Source of the DNA: Ramlibacter pinisoli
GTDB taxonomy: Bacteria; Pseudomonadota; Gammaproteobacteria; Burkholderiales; Burkholderiaceae_C
Assembly: GCF_009758015.1 (NCBI RefSeq)
Contig: NZ_WSEL01000003.1
Coordinates: 1,240,001 to 1,304,000, forward strand
Direction: 5' to 3'
DNA: 64,000 nucleotides
Shown here: positions 1 through 7,884 of the stretch, one piece after another
Layout of the letters: each line of letters begins with the position of its first letter
How positions within the stretch are numbered: position 1 is the stretch's first letter
Notes under the pieces: model-generated
Database searches by the model: none
Seen by the model: the letters and a program-made list of their open reading frames with translations, nothing else
Told to the model about the DNA's origin: nothing
Program-made: the position numbers and the translations under genes

Positions 1-225
1 GCGCTGGCCGGTCTCCAGGACGCCGGTGAAGCGGTAGGTCACCACGTAGTAGGTGGCGAAGTTGCCGAGGGCGGAAAAGTCGACCGCCTGGACGGTCACG
101 TCGCGGCCGATGATGGGCTTCAGCCGCTGCAGGCAGTCGTCCTGGAGCCGCGCCTGCGACAGGCCCTGGGCCAGGCCGGCCGCAGGCAGCAGCAGGCAGG
201 CCAGGGACACGACAGGGCGGCGCAT
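1..225 (-). CDS. Secreted hypothetical protein, 3' end cut by window edge
   Basis: The first 75 codons of a minus-strand gene are visible, starting with ATG at 223-225 and running off the window at position 1. The N-terminus (MRRPVVSLACLLLPAAGLAQ) is a typical signal peptide with likely cleavage after Ala-Gln near residue 20. The visible mature part contains one Cys (C31) and a Tyr/Val-rich stretch (ATYYVVTYRF). I do not recognise the family. It lies 35 bp downstream of the citrate synthase-like gene on the same strand, so it may be co-transcribed. It is real on the evidence of the signal peptide and continuous frame; function is unknown. Confidence 0.6.
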   Translation of the reverse strand, partial: MRRPVVSLACLLLPAAGLAQGLSQARLQDDCLQRLKPIIGRDVTVQAVDFSALGNFATYYVVTYRFTGVLETGQR

Positions 226-260
226 CGCGGGATTCTCGCGCCGGGGCGTCGCAGAGGGGA

Positions 261-1433
261 TCAGGGCGCCGGCGGCCGCGCGCCCGGCCCGGCGTCGGGC
301 AACGGGCCGACGTAGCGCCCGCGCGGGCGAATGACCTCCGCCGTACCCAGTTGCTCCAGGCTGTGGGCCAGCAGCCCCACGCTGCGCGCCGTCGCGAACA
401 GCCCGAAGGCGGCGTCGGCAGGCAGGCGGCAGTGCGACACCAGCGCTGCCAGTGCCACGTCGATGTTGGGCTGCAACCCGGTGTGGTGGGTCACGTTGCG
501 GATGAAGCGCGCAATCACCGGTGGCGGCTCGAACAGGGCCAGGAGTGCGGCCGCGCGCGGATCGCCGTCGGGATACAGGTGGTGGCCGAATCCGGCCAGC
601 GGCGACCCGGTCGACAGATAGCGCGCCACCACCTCGTCGTCGCCGCTGCGTTCGACTTCGTCGATCAGCGCCTGCACGCGACCGGAGGCGTCGCCGTGCA
701 GCGGTCCGGACAGCGTGGTCAGGCCGGCCAGCAGGCAGGCCGGCAGCGACGCGCCGGTCGACGCCGCGATGCGGGCGGCGAACGCCGAACTGGTCAGCTC
801 GTGGTCGACCAGCAGCACCAGGGCCGTTCGCAGCAGCCCGGCCACCTCCGCCGGCTGCCGCCAGCCCTGCGCGAAGCGCGTGTGCAGCGGCTGCCGCCCC
901 GGCCGGGCGCCGAATGCCGTCGCCAGCTGTCCCACCAGGCCCTGTCCCTCGGTGTGCAGCACGCGGGTCAGGCGGCCCCGGGTGGAATGCCCGGTGGCCG
1001 CCAACGCGGCCAGGCCGGTGAAGGCGGCCACCCGCCCCGCCTTGCCCTCGCGGGCGGCCGGCGCGACCGAGAAGTCGACCGCCTGCACCGCGCCCCACAG
1101 CAGCTGCGCCACCTCCTCCACGGTGGCCGACCGGGCCAGGCCGATGACGTCCTGCCCCCGGTAGTACGGGCGTCCACGAACGAACGTGCACAAGGCGGTC
1201 GGGATGCTGGGCTCGGCGCCGAACAGCGCGTTGGCGGCCAGGGTCTCGTGCTTGCGGCCGGCCTGCTTGCGCCTGGCCAGCGCGGCGATGTCCTCGGCGC
1301 GGTACAGGCTGCGGCGCGAGTCGGCCGGGTCGGGCATGACTTCGAGCTTGCCGCGGCTCACGTACGCGTAGACCGTCTGCGGCCGGACCCCGAGCAGGCG
1401 GCATGCCTCATCCATTGCGACCCAGGAAGCCAT
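261..1433 (-). CDS. Citrate synthase family protein with N-terminal helix-turn-helix
   Basis: This 390-residue protein combines a MerR/excisionase-like DNA-binding segment (about residues 5-55, including DEACRLLGVRPQTVYAYVSR) with a citrate synthase fold (about 75-375). The citrate synthase catalytic set is present: His246 in SGPLHG, His284 in GFGH, and Asp325 in PNID; the DHEL motif at 210-213 is also typical. Normal citrate synthases lack the DNA-binding segment. It faces a 2-hydroxyacid dehydrogenase gene across a 133-bp gap with a perfect palindrome at 1469-1482. Seen: domain order and catalytic residues. Known: HTH-citrate synthase proteins occur in Burkholderiales. Inferred: it may act as a metabolite-sensing regulator, as an enzyme (citrate or 2-methylcitrate type), or both. 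Confidence 0.85.
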   Translation of the reverse strand: MASWVAMDEACRLLGVRPQTVYAYVSRGKLEVMPDPADSRRSLYRAEDIAALARRKQAGRKHETLAANALFGAEPSIPTALCTFVRGRPYYRGQDVIGLARSATVEEVAQLLWGAVQAVDFSVAPAAREGKAGRVAAFTGLAALAATGHSTRGRLTRVLHTEGQGLVGQLATAFGARPGRQPLHTRFAQGWRQPAEVAGLLRTALVLLVDHELTSSAFAARIAASTGASLPACLLAGLTTLSGPLHGDASGRVQALIDEVERSGDDEVVARYLSTGSPLAGFGHHLYPDGDPRAAALLALFEPPPVIARFIRNVTHHTGLQPNIDVALAALVSHCRLPADAAFGLFATARSVGLLAHSLEQLGTAEVIRPRGRYVGPLPDAGPGARPPAP

Positions 1434-1468
1434 CGGGAGGGTGGAAGTGAATTGATGTTGATTTTATA

Positions 1469-1482
1469 CGTCAATATTGACG
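1469..1482. promoter_or_regulatory. Perfect 14-bp palindrome in divergent promoter
   Basis: CGTCAATATTGACG is a perfect inverted repeat in the gap between the HTH-citrate synthase gene (start 1433) and the hydroxyacid dehydrogenase gene (start about 1567). The surrounding 30 bases are AT-rich (TTGATGTTGATTTTATA immediately to the left), unlike the GC-rich neighbourhood, consistent with promoter elements. It is a good candidate operator, possibly for the HTH-citrate synthase protein itself. Confidence 0.55.
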
Positions 1483-1566
1483 CTTCCATCAAGTCTTTGG
1501 GACGATGCGCCCCTGCTTCCCGGAACCCTCTCCAACTTCCCTCGCCTGCCCCGGATGAACCGACCG

Positions 1567-2520
1567 ATGAAACACCAGGTCCTGCAACTCAACCCGATCC
1601 TGGTTCCCGCCATCAACGACGAGCTCGGATCGCTCTACACCGTGCACAAGGCGTTCGAGATGGCCGATCGCGAGGGCTGGCTGCGGAACCACGGCGCCTC
1701 CATCGAAGCCGTGGTCACCGGCGGGCACACCGGCATCGCGCGCGCGATGCTGGAGCAGTTGCCGGCCCTCAAGGTCGTCGCCGTCAACGGGGTCGGCACC
1801 GACGCCGTCGACCTGGCGTACTGCCGCGCCCGCGGCCTGCCGGTGACCGCCACGCTGGGCGCCCTCACCGAGGACGTGGCCGACCTGGCCATCGGCCTGC
1901 TGATCGCTGCCTGCCGCAACCTCTGCCCGGGCGACCGCTTCGTGCGCGACGGCCAGTGGGAACTGCATCCCCAGCCCAGCGCCCTGCCGCTCGCCCGCCG
2001 CTTCAGCGGCATGCGGGTGGGCATCGTCGGCATGGGTCGCGTGGGGCGCGCCGTGGCGACGCGGGCGGCAGCGTTCGGCTGCCCCATCAGCTACACCGAC
2101 CTGCGCCGCATGGACGACGTGCCGCACCGGTTCGTGCCCGACCTGGTCGAGCTGGCGCGCGACGCCGACGCGCTGGTGCTGTGCGCGGCGGCGGACCGGG
2201 CCGAGCGCATCGTCGATGCGGCGGTGCTGGACGCTCTCGGCCCGCGCGGCTTCCTGGTCAACGTCGCGCGTGGCCGGCTGGTCGACGAGGCCGCGCTGGC
2301 GCAGGCGCTGGCCGCGGGCCGCATCGCCGGCGCCGGCCTGGACGTGTTCGTCGACGAGCCGCACGTGCCCGCGCCCCTGCGCCAGTCGGACCGCGTGGTC
2401 CTGCAGGCCCACCGCGCCAGCGCCACCTGGGAGACCCGCGCCGCCATGGGCCGGATGGTGCTCGACAGCCTCGCCCAGGCCCTGGCCGGCGCACGTCCGG
2501 CAGCGAGCCTGACCACCTGA
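1567..2520 (+). CDS. D-isomer-specific 2-hydroxyacid dehydrogenase (NAD(P))
   Basis: About 317 residues. It has the Rossmann motif GIVGMGRVGRAV near the middle, followed by the catalytic Arg (VNVARGRLVDE), Glu (DVFVDEPHVP) and His (LQAHRASAT) of the D-2-hydroxyacid dehydrogenase family (glyoxylate/hydroxypyruvate reductase-like). The reaction would be interconversion of a 2-hydroxy acid and a 2-keto acid. ATG codons at 1555 and 1567 are both possible starts; an upstream ATG at 1477 lies inside the promoter palindrome and is unlikely. No strong ribosome binding site decides between them. It is followed 52 bp later by a Bug receptor gene, so a hydroxyacid uptake-and-oxidation pair is likely. 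Confidence 0.85.
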   Translation: MKHQVLQLNPILVPAINDELGSLYTVHKAFEMADREGWLRNHGASIEAVVTGGHTGIARAMLEQLPALKVVAVNGVGTDAVDLAYCRARGLPVTATLGALTEDVADLAIGLLIAACRNLCPGDRFVRDGQWELHPQPSALPLARRFSGMRVGIVGMGRVGRAVATRAAAFGCPISYTDLRRMDDVPHRFVPDLVELARDADALVLCAAADRAERIVDAAVLDALGPRGFLVNVARGRLVDEAALAQALAAGRIAGAGLDVFVDEPHVPAPLRQSDRVVLQAHRASATWETRAAMGRMVLDSLAQALAGARPAASLTT

Positions 2521-2572
2521 GCGGCGCGCGGCGGTCACCGTCGGCAGTTACCCCATCACCCAAGGAGACACC

Positions 2573-3547
2573 ATGCAACACCGATTCCTGTTCAAGATCC
2601 TGGCCGCCTCGGCCGCCCTGGCGCTGGCACCGGCCCTGGCCTCGGCCCAGGCGTACCCGAACCGCGCGATCCGCATCATCGTGCCGGCCCCGCCCGGCGG
2701 CGCCATCGACCTGATCGCCCGCGTCGTCGGCGACAAGCTGACGGCCTCCATGGGGCAGCCCGTGATCGTGGAGAACAAGCCCGGCGCCTCGAACAACCTC
2801 GGCACCGAGGTCCTGGCCAAGTCGGCGCCCGACGGCTACACCATCGGCATCGTGGGCGGCAGCCACAACACCAACAAGTTCCTGTTCAAGAGCCTGGGCT
2901 GGGACCCGGAGAAGAGCTTCGAGCCCATCGTCTACACCCATGTGGTGCCGCTCGTGTTCGCCATCTACCCGCAGATCCCCGCGAAGACCCTGCCGGAGTT
3001 CGTGGCCTGGATGAAGGCCAACCCGGACAAGGCCAAGGTCGCCACCTCCGGTCGCGGCAGCGCGCAGGAGATGGCGGCGGAGATGTTCCGCATGGCGGCC
3101 GGCACCGAGATGCTGCTGGTGCCGTACAAGGGGTCGTCGGCGGCGCACCCGGACCTGCTGGCCGGCCGCACCGCGCTCTACATCGACTCCATCAGCGCCA
3201 TCCAGTCGCAGGTGAAGGCCGGCAACGCCCGCGCCATCGCGGTGTCGACCCTCAAGCGCACCGCGGCGCTGCCCGACGTGCCCACCGCGGACGAGCAGGG
3301 CCTCAAGGGTTACGACGCCAACACCAACGGCGGCTTCCTGGCGCCGGCGGGAACGCCGAAGGCGATCGTCAACAAGCTCAATGCCGAGATCAATGCGGCG
3401 CTGAAGCTGCCCGACGTGCGGGCCAAGCTGGAAGGCGCCGGCATCGAGATCCAGGGCGGCACGCCGCAGGACTACGCCGCCCTGATCAAGTCCGACCTCG
3501 CCAAGTGGGGCAAGGTGGTGAAGGACGCCGGCATTCCGGCGGAGTGA
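2573..3547 (+). CDS. Bug family (TctC-like) periplasmic solute receptor
   Basis: 324 residues with a signal peptide (MQHRFLFKILAASAALALAP, cleavage after ASA near residue 24-26). Hallmarks of the Bug family are present: the IIVPAPPGGAIDLIAR ligand loop, VENKPGA, ADG-type turn (APDGYT), and VPYKG followed by HPDLLAGR. Such receptors bind carboxylates in the periplasm for tripartite tricarboxylate transporters. AAGGAGACACC immediately precedes the ATG. It lies behind a 2-hydroxyacid dehydrogenase gene on the same strand; no membrane subunits are nearby. The ligand cannot be read from sequence. Confidence 0.9.
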   Translation: MQHRFLFKILAASAALALAPALASAQAYPNRAIRIIVPAPPGGAIDLIARVVGDKLTASMGQPVIVENKPGASNNLGTEVLAKSAPDGYTIGIVGGSHNTNKFLFKSLGWDPEKSFEPIVYTHVVPLVFAIYPQIPAKTLPEFVAWMKANPDKAKVATSGRGSAQEMAAEMFRMAAGTEMLLVPYKGSSAAHPDLLAGRTALYIDSISAIQSQVKAGNARAIAVSTLKRTAALPDVPTADEQGLKGYDANTNGGFLAPAGTPKAIVNKLNAEINAALKLPDVRAKLEGAGIEIQGGTPQDYAALIKSDLAKWGKVVKDAGIPAE

Positions 3548-3562
3548 GCCGGCCGCCGGCTC
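3546..3562. terminator. GC-rich hairpin between convergent Bug genes
   Basis: GAGCCGGC and GCCGGCTC form an inverted repeat with one central base, spanning the stop codons of the two convergent Bug genes. In RNA the loop would have to open, leaving GAGCC/GGCTC as the stem. No U-tract follows on either strand, so intrinsic termination is only possible, not shown. Confidence 0.3.
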
Positions 3563-4526
3563 AGTCGGCGGTGATCTTGCCGGTCTCGATCACCTTCTTC
3601 CAGCGCGCGAACTCGCTGGCCTGGTAGGCGGTGAACTGTTCGGGCGTGTTGCCGATGACCTCGAAGCCCAGGTCCAGCAGCGGCTGCCGCACCTGCGGGT
3701 CGTTGAGCACCGCGACGATGCCCGCGTGCAGCCTGGCCTTGATGTCGGCCGGCAGGCCCTTGGGCGCGGCGACCGCCTGCCACGAGTAGACGGTCACGCC
3801 CTTGAAGCCCAGCTCCTCCATGGTGGGCACGTCGGGCAGCAGCGGCGAGCGCTTCGTGCTGGTGATCGCCAGCGGGCGCAGCTTGCCGGCCTTCATGTTC
3901 GGCAGGCCGGTGTTGATGTTCATGAAGGTGGCATCGACCTGGCCGCCCAGCAGGTCCTGCATGGCCGGGGCACCGCCCTTGTACGGCACGTGCGTGCCCT
4001 TGGTGCCGGTTTCCTGCCAGAAGAGTTCGGCCGTCAGGTGGTCGCTCGTGCCGTTGCCGGCGGAGGCGAACGTCAGCTTGCCGGGGTTGGCGCGCAGGTG
4101 GGCCATCATGTCCTGGACCGACTTGAGCGGCGAGGACACCGGCACCGTCAGCACGTTCGGCGCCTGCACGGCGACGGTGATGTAGTCGAAGTCCTTCAGC
4201 GGGTCGTACTGCACGCCCTTGACCAGGTGCGGCCCGATGACGAAGGGCCCGAGCGACGACACGAGGATGGTGGACCCGTCCGGTGCGGCCCGCTTGGCAG
4301 CGGCCGCGCCCAGCGTGCCGCCGGCGCCGCCCGTGTTCTGGACCACGAACGTGCCGCCGCCCAGCTTCTCGGACAGCCGGGTGGACAGGGTGCGGGCGAT
4401 TGTGTCGGTGGAGCCGCCGGGCGGGAACGGCACGAGGAAGTTCACGGTCTTGCCGGCGGGCCAGGCTTGCGCCTGCGCCCCCAGGGTGGCCGCCAGCAGG
4501 GCCGCGGCGATCATCAGTTTCTTCAT
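3561..4526 (-). CDS. Bug family (TctC-like) periplasmic solute receptor
   Basis: 321 residues. The signal peptide MKKLMIAAALLAATLGAQAQ is followed by the family loop FLVPFPPGGSTDTIAR, VVQNTGGAGG, and VPYKGGAPAMQDLLGG. AGGAGACA lies upstream of the ATG (complement of 4533-4540). It is the second gene of a minus-strand operon, 36 bp behind an enolase-superfamily dehydratase, and the pair faces a LacI regulator. Its ligand is therefore probably a sugar acid that the dehydratase acts on. This is inference from context. Confidence 0.9.
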   Translation of the reverse strand: MKKLMIAAALLAATLGAQAQAWPAGKTVNFLVPFPPGGSTDTIARTLSTRLSEKLGGGTFVVQNTGGAGGTLGAAAAKRAAPDGSTILVSSLGPFVIGPHLVKGVQYDPLKDFDYITVAVQAPNVLTVPVSSPLKSVQDMMAHLRANPGKLTFASAGNGTSDHLTAELFWQETGTKGTHVPYKGGAPAMQDLLGGQVDATFMNINTGLPNMKAGKLRPLAITSTKRSPLLPDVPTMEELGFKGVTVYSWQAVAAPKGLPADIKARLHAGIVAVLNDPQVRQPLLDLGFEVIGNTPEQFTAYQASEFARWKKVIETGKITAD

Positions 4527-4562
4527 GGTTGTTGTCTCCTGGTTGGTAGGGGGAAGGGTACG

Positions 4563-5705
4563 TCAGGCGCCGGCGCCGAACACGGCCTGCTCGCGCGTCC
4601 AGTGGCGCGCCTGCTCGCTCAGGGTCAGGCCCAGTCCCGGCCGGGTGGGCACCTGCATGCGGCCGCCGCGGATCTCGATGCGCTCGTTGAACAGCGGCTC
4701 GAGCCAGTCGAAGTGTTCCACCCAGCCCTCGCGCGGGTAGGCGGCGGCCAGGTGGATGTGCAGCTCCATCGCGAAGTGCGGCGCCAGCAGCAGGCCGGCC
4801 TGGTCGGCCTGGGCAGCCACCTTCAGGTAGGGCGTGATGCCGCCCACGCGCGGCGCATCGGGCATCAGGTAGTCGGCCGCCCGGTGGCGGATCAGGTCGC
4901 CGTGCTCGGCGGCGCTGGTCAGCATCTCGCCGGTGGCGATGGGCGTGTCGAACTGGCGGGCGAGTTCGGCGTGGCCCTCGTGGTCGTACGCGTCCAGCGG
5001 TTCCTCGATCCAGACCAGGTTGAAGGTCTCGAAGGTGCGGCACATGCGCTGCGCGGTCGGGCGGTTCCACTGCTGGTTGGCGTCGACCATCAGCGGGACG
5101 TCATCGCCCAGGTGCTGGCGCACGGCCTCGACGCGCCGCACGTCGAGCCGGCCATCCGGCTGCCCGACCTTGAGCTTGATGCCGCCGATGCCGCGCTCGA
5201 TCGAGGCGGCGGCGTTGACGAGCAGCTGCTCGGTGGGCGTGTGCAGGAAGCCGCCCGAGGTGTTGTAGCAGGGGACCGAGTCGCGGTAGGCGCCCAGCAG
5301 CTTGGCCAGCGGGAGGCCGGCGCCGCGCGCCTTCATGTCCCACAGGGCGACGTCGAAGGCACCGATGGCCTGGGTGGCCAGGCCGCTGCGCCCGACCGAG
5401 GCGCCGGCCCAGCACAGCTTGTCCCACAGGCGCCCGATGTCGCTGGCGTCCTCGCCGATCAGCGCGGGCGCGATTTCGCGCGCGTGGGCGAACTGGCCGG
5501 GGCCGCCGGCACGCTTGGAGTAGCTCATGCCCAGGCCCTGCTGGCCGTCCTCGGTCTCGATTTCCGCGAACAGCATCGCCACTTCGGTCATCGGCTTCTG
5601 CCGGCCGGTGAGCACCTTCGCGTCGCTGATCGGTTGCGCGAGGGGCAGGTAGCAGGAGGACAGCCGGATGCGCGCGATGCGCCGGGCAGCAGGGTCGATG
5701 CTCAT
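4563..5705 (-). CDS. Enolase-superfamily sugar acid dehydratase (talarate/galactarate-type)
   Basis: About 380 residues of the mandelate racemase/muconate lactonizing family. Counting from MSIDPAARR, the base Lys177-x-Lys179 (GGIKLKVG), Mg ligands Asp208 (VDANQQW), Glu234 (IEEP) and Glu260 (ATGE), and the His-Asp dyad Asp283/His310 (LLAPHFAMELHIHLAAA) are all present. The region around His310 and the C-terminus (PLFNERIEIRGGRM) resembles L-talarate/galactarate dehydratases. The start at 5705 is preferred; a longer frame to 5798 would cross the operators and run into the lacI leader. An operator overlaps this start codon. Precise substrate is uncertain. Confidence 0.85.
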   Translation of the reverse strand: MSIDPAARRIARIRLSSCYLPLAQPISDAKVLTGRQKPMTEVAMLFAEIETEDGQQGLGMSYSKRAGGPGQFAHAREIAPALIGEDASDIGRLWDKLCWAGASVGRSGLATQAIGAFDVALWDMKARGAGLPLAKLLGAYRDSVPCYNTSGGFLHTPTEQLLVNAAASIERGIGGIKLKVGQPDGRLDVRRVEAVRQHLGDDVPLMVDANQQWNRPTAQRMCRTFETFNLVWIEEPLDAYDHEGHAELARQFDTPIATGEMLTSAAEHGDLIRHRAADYLMPDAPRVGGITPYLKVAAQADQAGLLLAPHFAMELHIHLAAAYPREGWVEHFDWLEPLFNERIEIRGGRMQVPTRPGLGLTLSEQARHWTREQAVFGAGA

Positions 5706-5719
5706 GATAACGTTGTCAT
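5704..5719. promoter_or_regulatory. LacI-type operator overlapping the dehydratase start codon
   Basis: ATGATAACGTTGTCAT is a near-perfect palindrome around AACGTT (one mismatched pair), of the form recognised by LacI/GalR-family proteins. It covers the start codon of the minus-strand dehydratase gene. A second copy sits 58 bp away at 5762-5777, next to the divergent lacI-type gene. Confidence 0.65.
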
Positions 5720-5761
5720 TCCAGGTCTGAAAACGCGGGCGTGAGCCCGCTGCGAGACGCC

Positions 5762-5777
5762 ATGCTATCGTTGTCAA
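5762..5777. promoter_or_regulatory. Second LacI-type operator, upstream of the regulator gene
   Basis: ATGCTATCGTTGTCAA matches the operator at 5704-5719 in 13 of 16 positions. It lies in the leader of the LacI-family gene (start 5804). The 58-bp centre-to-centre spacing could allow cooperative binding or looping and autoregulation. The match between the two sites is seen; protein binding is inferred. Confidence 0.55.
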
Positions 5778-5803
5778 TCCCGCTGTCAACCCCGACACCT
5801 CCG

Positions 5804-6850
5804 ATGGCCCGCTCCACTGCCTCCAAGGGCGTCACGCTCCACGACGTGGCCCGCGAAGCCGGTGTGTCCCTCATCACGGCGTCGCGCGCGCTCGGCAACC
5901 CGTCACTGGTCTCGAAGGCCACCATCGAGCGCGTGCAGGATGCGGTGGCCCGCACCGGCTACATCCCCAACCTGCTGGCCGGCGGCCTGAAGTCGCGGCG
6001 CAGCATGACCGTGGCGGGGCTCGTGCCCATCATCTCCGTGCCGCAGTTCCTGCCCACCGTCCAGGCGCTGACGGAGACGCTGGACGAGCACGGCTACCAG
6101 CTGATCCTCGGCCAGAGCGGCTACGACCATGCGCGCGAGGAGAAGCTGATCGCGGCGCTGATGGGCCGGCGCCCGGACGGCGTGGTCGTCACCGGGCTGG
6201 TGCACTCGGCGCGGGCCCGCGAGCAGCTGCGCAGCCTGGGCAGCCCGGTGGTGGAGACCTGGGACCTGAGCGAGCGGCCGATCGACATGGCCGTTGGCTT
6301 CTCGCACCTGAAGGTGGGCAGCGCCGTCGCCGGCTACTTCCTGGCCAAAGGCTGGAAGCGCCTGGCCGTGGCCACCGGCGACGACGGCCGCGCCCAGCAA
6401 CGGCGCCAGGGCTTCCTGGCGGCGGTGGGCCGCGACGTGCCGACGGCGACGGTGCCCGCGCCCAGCAGCGTGGCGCTCGGCCGGCGCGCGCTGGCGCAGC
6501 TGCTGGAGCAGGATGCCGGCATCGAGGCCATCTACTGCAGCTCCGACGCCCTCGCCCAGGGCGTGCTGGTCGAGGCCGCGGCCCGCGGGCTGCGCATCCC
6601 GCAGGACCTGGCCGTATGCGGCTTCGGCGACGCCGATTTCTCGGCCCACCTGCAGCCGTCCTTGACGAGCGTGCACGTGGACGGCGCGGCGATCGGCCGC
6701 ATCGCCGCGCAGCTGATCCTGGACCGCTGCAACGGCAGGGCCGTGCCCTCGCCGGTGGTGGACGTGGGCTTTCGCATCATCGAACGCGAATCGACGGCGA
6801 CCACAGCCTCGACCACGGCCGCCCGACGGCGCCGGCGGTCCACGCCGTGA
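5804..6850 (+). CDS. LacI family transcriptional regulator
   Basis: 348 residues. The N-terminal helix-turn-helix is clear (VTLHDVAREAGVSLITASRA, about residues 10-30, then the hinge region NLLAGGLKSRR). It is followed by a periplasmic-binding-protein-like effector domain of normal LacI length. GntR/GalR-type gluconate repressors are the nearest in feel. The start at 5804 (MARSTASKG) is preferred over 5741 because the second operator lies between them. It diverges from the dehydratase-Bug operon and probably represses it until a sugar acid or its breakdown product binds. The C-terminus is an Arg/Thr/Ala-rich low-complexity tail. Confidence 0.88.
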   Translation: MARSTASKGVTLHDVAREAGVSLITASRALGNPSLVSKATIERVQDAVARTGYIPNLLAGGLKSRRSMTVAGLVPIISVPQFLPTVQALTETLDEHGYQLILGQSGYDHAREEKLIAALMGRRPDGVVVTGLVHSARAREQLRSLGSPVVETWDLSERPIDMAVGFSHLKVGSAVAGYFLAKGWKRLAVATGDDGRAQQRRQGFLAAVGRDVPTATVPAPSSVALGRRALAQLLEQDAGIEAIYCSSDALAQGVLVEAAARGLRIPQDLAVCGFGDADFSAHLQPSLTSVHVDGAAIGRIAAQLILDRCNGRAVPSPVVDVGFRIIERESTATTASTTAARRRRRSTP

Positions 6851-6887
6851 CGCCATGGGCCGGCCACGCCGGCCCGCGTGCGGGCGC

Positions 6888-7097
6888 CTAGCGCGGACCT
6901 TCGCGCGAGCGCTGCGTCCTGCCGGCCCGCACGGGCACCGGCGCCTGCCCCCTGGCGTCGCGCAGTTCCTGCCGGCACTCGGCCAGGGCCTGGCCGATGA
7001 GCCGGGCCGATCGTGCGAACGGGCCGTGCTCCCGGACCGCGATCCGGTACATCTCTTCCAATTCCTGGGTCAGCGGTCGACTCTGGTGGCTTTGCAT
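6888..7097 (-). CDS. Small hypothetical protein, 69 residues
   Basis: Starts MQSHQSRPLTQELEEMYRIA and contains a helical, charged central region (ARLIGQALAECRQELRDARG) and a basic tail. It has no signal peptide and no membrane segment. I do not recognise it. A start further upstream would cross the promoter of the divergent methyltransferase gene. The amphipathic composition, low Pro content and normal codon use support a real gene, but the evidence is modest. Confidence 0.45.
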   Translation of the reverse strand: MQSHQSRPLTQELEEMYRIAVREHGPFARSARLIGQALAECRQELRDARGQAPVPVRAGRTQRSREGPR

Positions 7098-7239
7098 GGG
7101 GGTACTGCTCCTGCGGGCGCACGGTAGCCGGACCTCCCCTGGCGTGGCAAGCGCGGCCATAGGGCCGATGCTGGCCCGGGCGTGCAATTGGCACCTACAG
7201 TGGGACCCGGTCCCATCGCTTCGAGCCCCCCGTCCACCC

Positions 7240-7842
7240 ATGCCAGACCTGCCCAACAGCCCAGCCGCCGACCGCAACAAGGAACCCATCCTCGCGCGGC
7301 TGCGATCCAGCCTCGACGAGCACGGCGCGGCCCTGGAGATCGCGGCAGGGACCGGCCAGCATGCCGCCTGGTTTGCCGCGGCCCTGCCCGGCTGGACCTG
7401 GCAGCCGACCGAGGCCGACCCGGCCATGCTGCCGTTGCTGGCCGAGCGGGTCGCGCAGGCGCGGCTGGCCAACCTGCTGCCACCCCGGCAGCTCGACGTG
7501 ACGCAGCCCTGGCCGCCGTTCCCGGAGCCTTTCGATGCGATCTTCTGCGCCAACATGCTGCACATCGCGCCCTGGGACGCCTGCCCCGCCCTCATGGCCG
7601 GCGCCGGCGCCCACCTCGCGCCGGGCGGCGTGCTGGTCACCTACGGGCCCTACGTCGAGACCGGCGTGCCGACCGCACCCAGCAACCTCGCGTTCGACGA
7701 GAGCCTGCGGGCGCGCGACCCCGCCTGGGGCCTGCGGCAGCTGGACGACGTGGTGGCCGCGGCCGGCGGTGCCGGGCTCGCGCTGGCACAGCGGCATGCC
7801 ATGCCGGCCAACAACCTGCTGCTGGTGTTCGGCGCCGCCTAG
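7240..7842 (+). CDS. DUF938 family SAM-dependent methyltransferase-like protein
   Basis: 200 residues. Starts MPDLPNSPAADRNKEPILAR, typical of DUF938. The class I methyltransferase SAM-binding segment is ALEIAAGTGQHAAWFA (about residues 34-49), with a later acidic motif (WQPTEADP) and FDAIFCANMLHIAPW. The upstream in-frame ATG at 6997 is rejected because the family begins at the chosen start. Substrate is unknown. It is convergent with a Bug gene and has no obvious operon partner. Confidence 0.8.
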   Translation: MPDLPNSPAADRNKEPILARLRSSLDEHGAALEIAAGTGQHAAWFAAALPGWTWQPTEADPAMLPLLAERVAQARLANLLPPRQLDVTQPWPPFPEPFDAIFCANMLHIAPWDACPALMAGAGAHLAPGGVLVTYGPYVETGVPTAPSNLAFDESLRARDPAWGLRQLDDVVAAAGGAGLALAQRHAMPANNLLLVFGAA

Positions 7843-7884
7843 TGCGTCATCACGACTTCACGTCACGCCGAACAGGCGGACGAC

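Noticed and set aside
1477..1566. Upstream start at 1477 for the 2-hydroxyacid dehydrogenase
   Set aside because: That ATG lies inside the promoter palindrome at 1469-1482, and the added residues do not belong to the family.
4563..5798. Longer start for the enolase-superfamily gene at 5798
   Set aside because: It would cross both LacI-type operators and overlap the leader of the divergent lacI gene; the start at 5705 matches the family.
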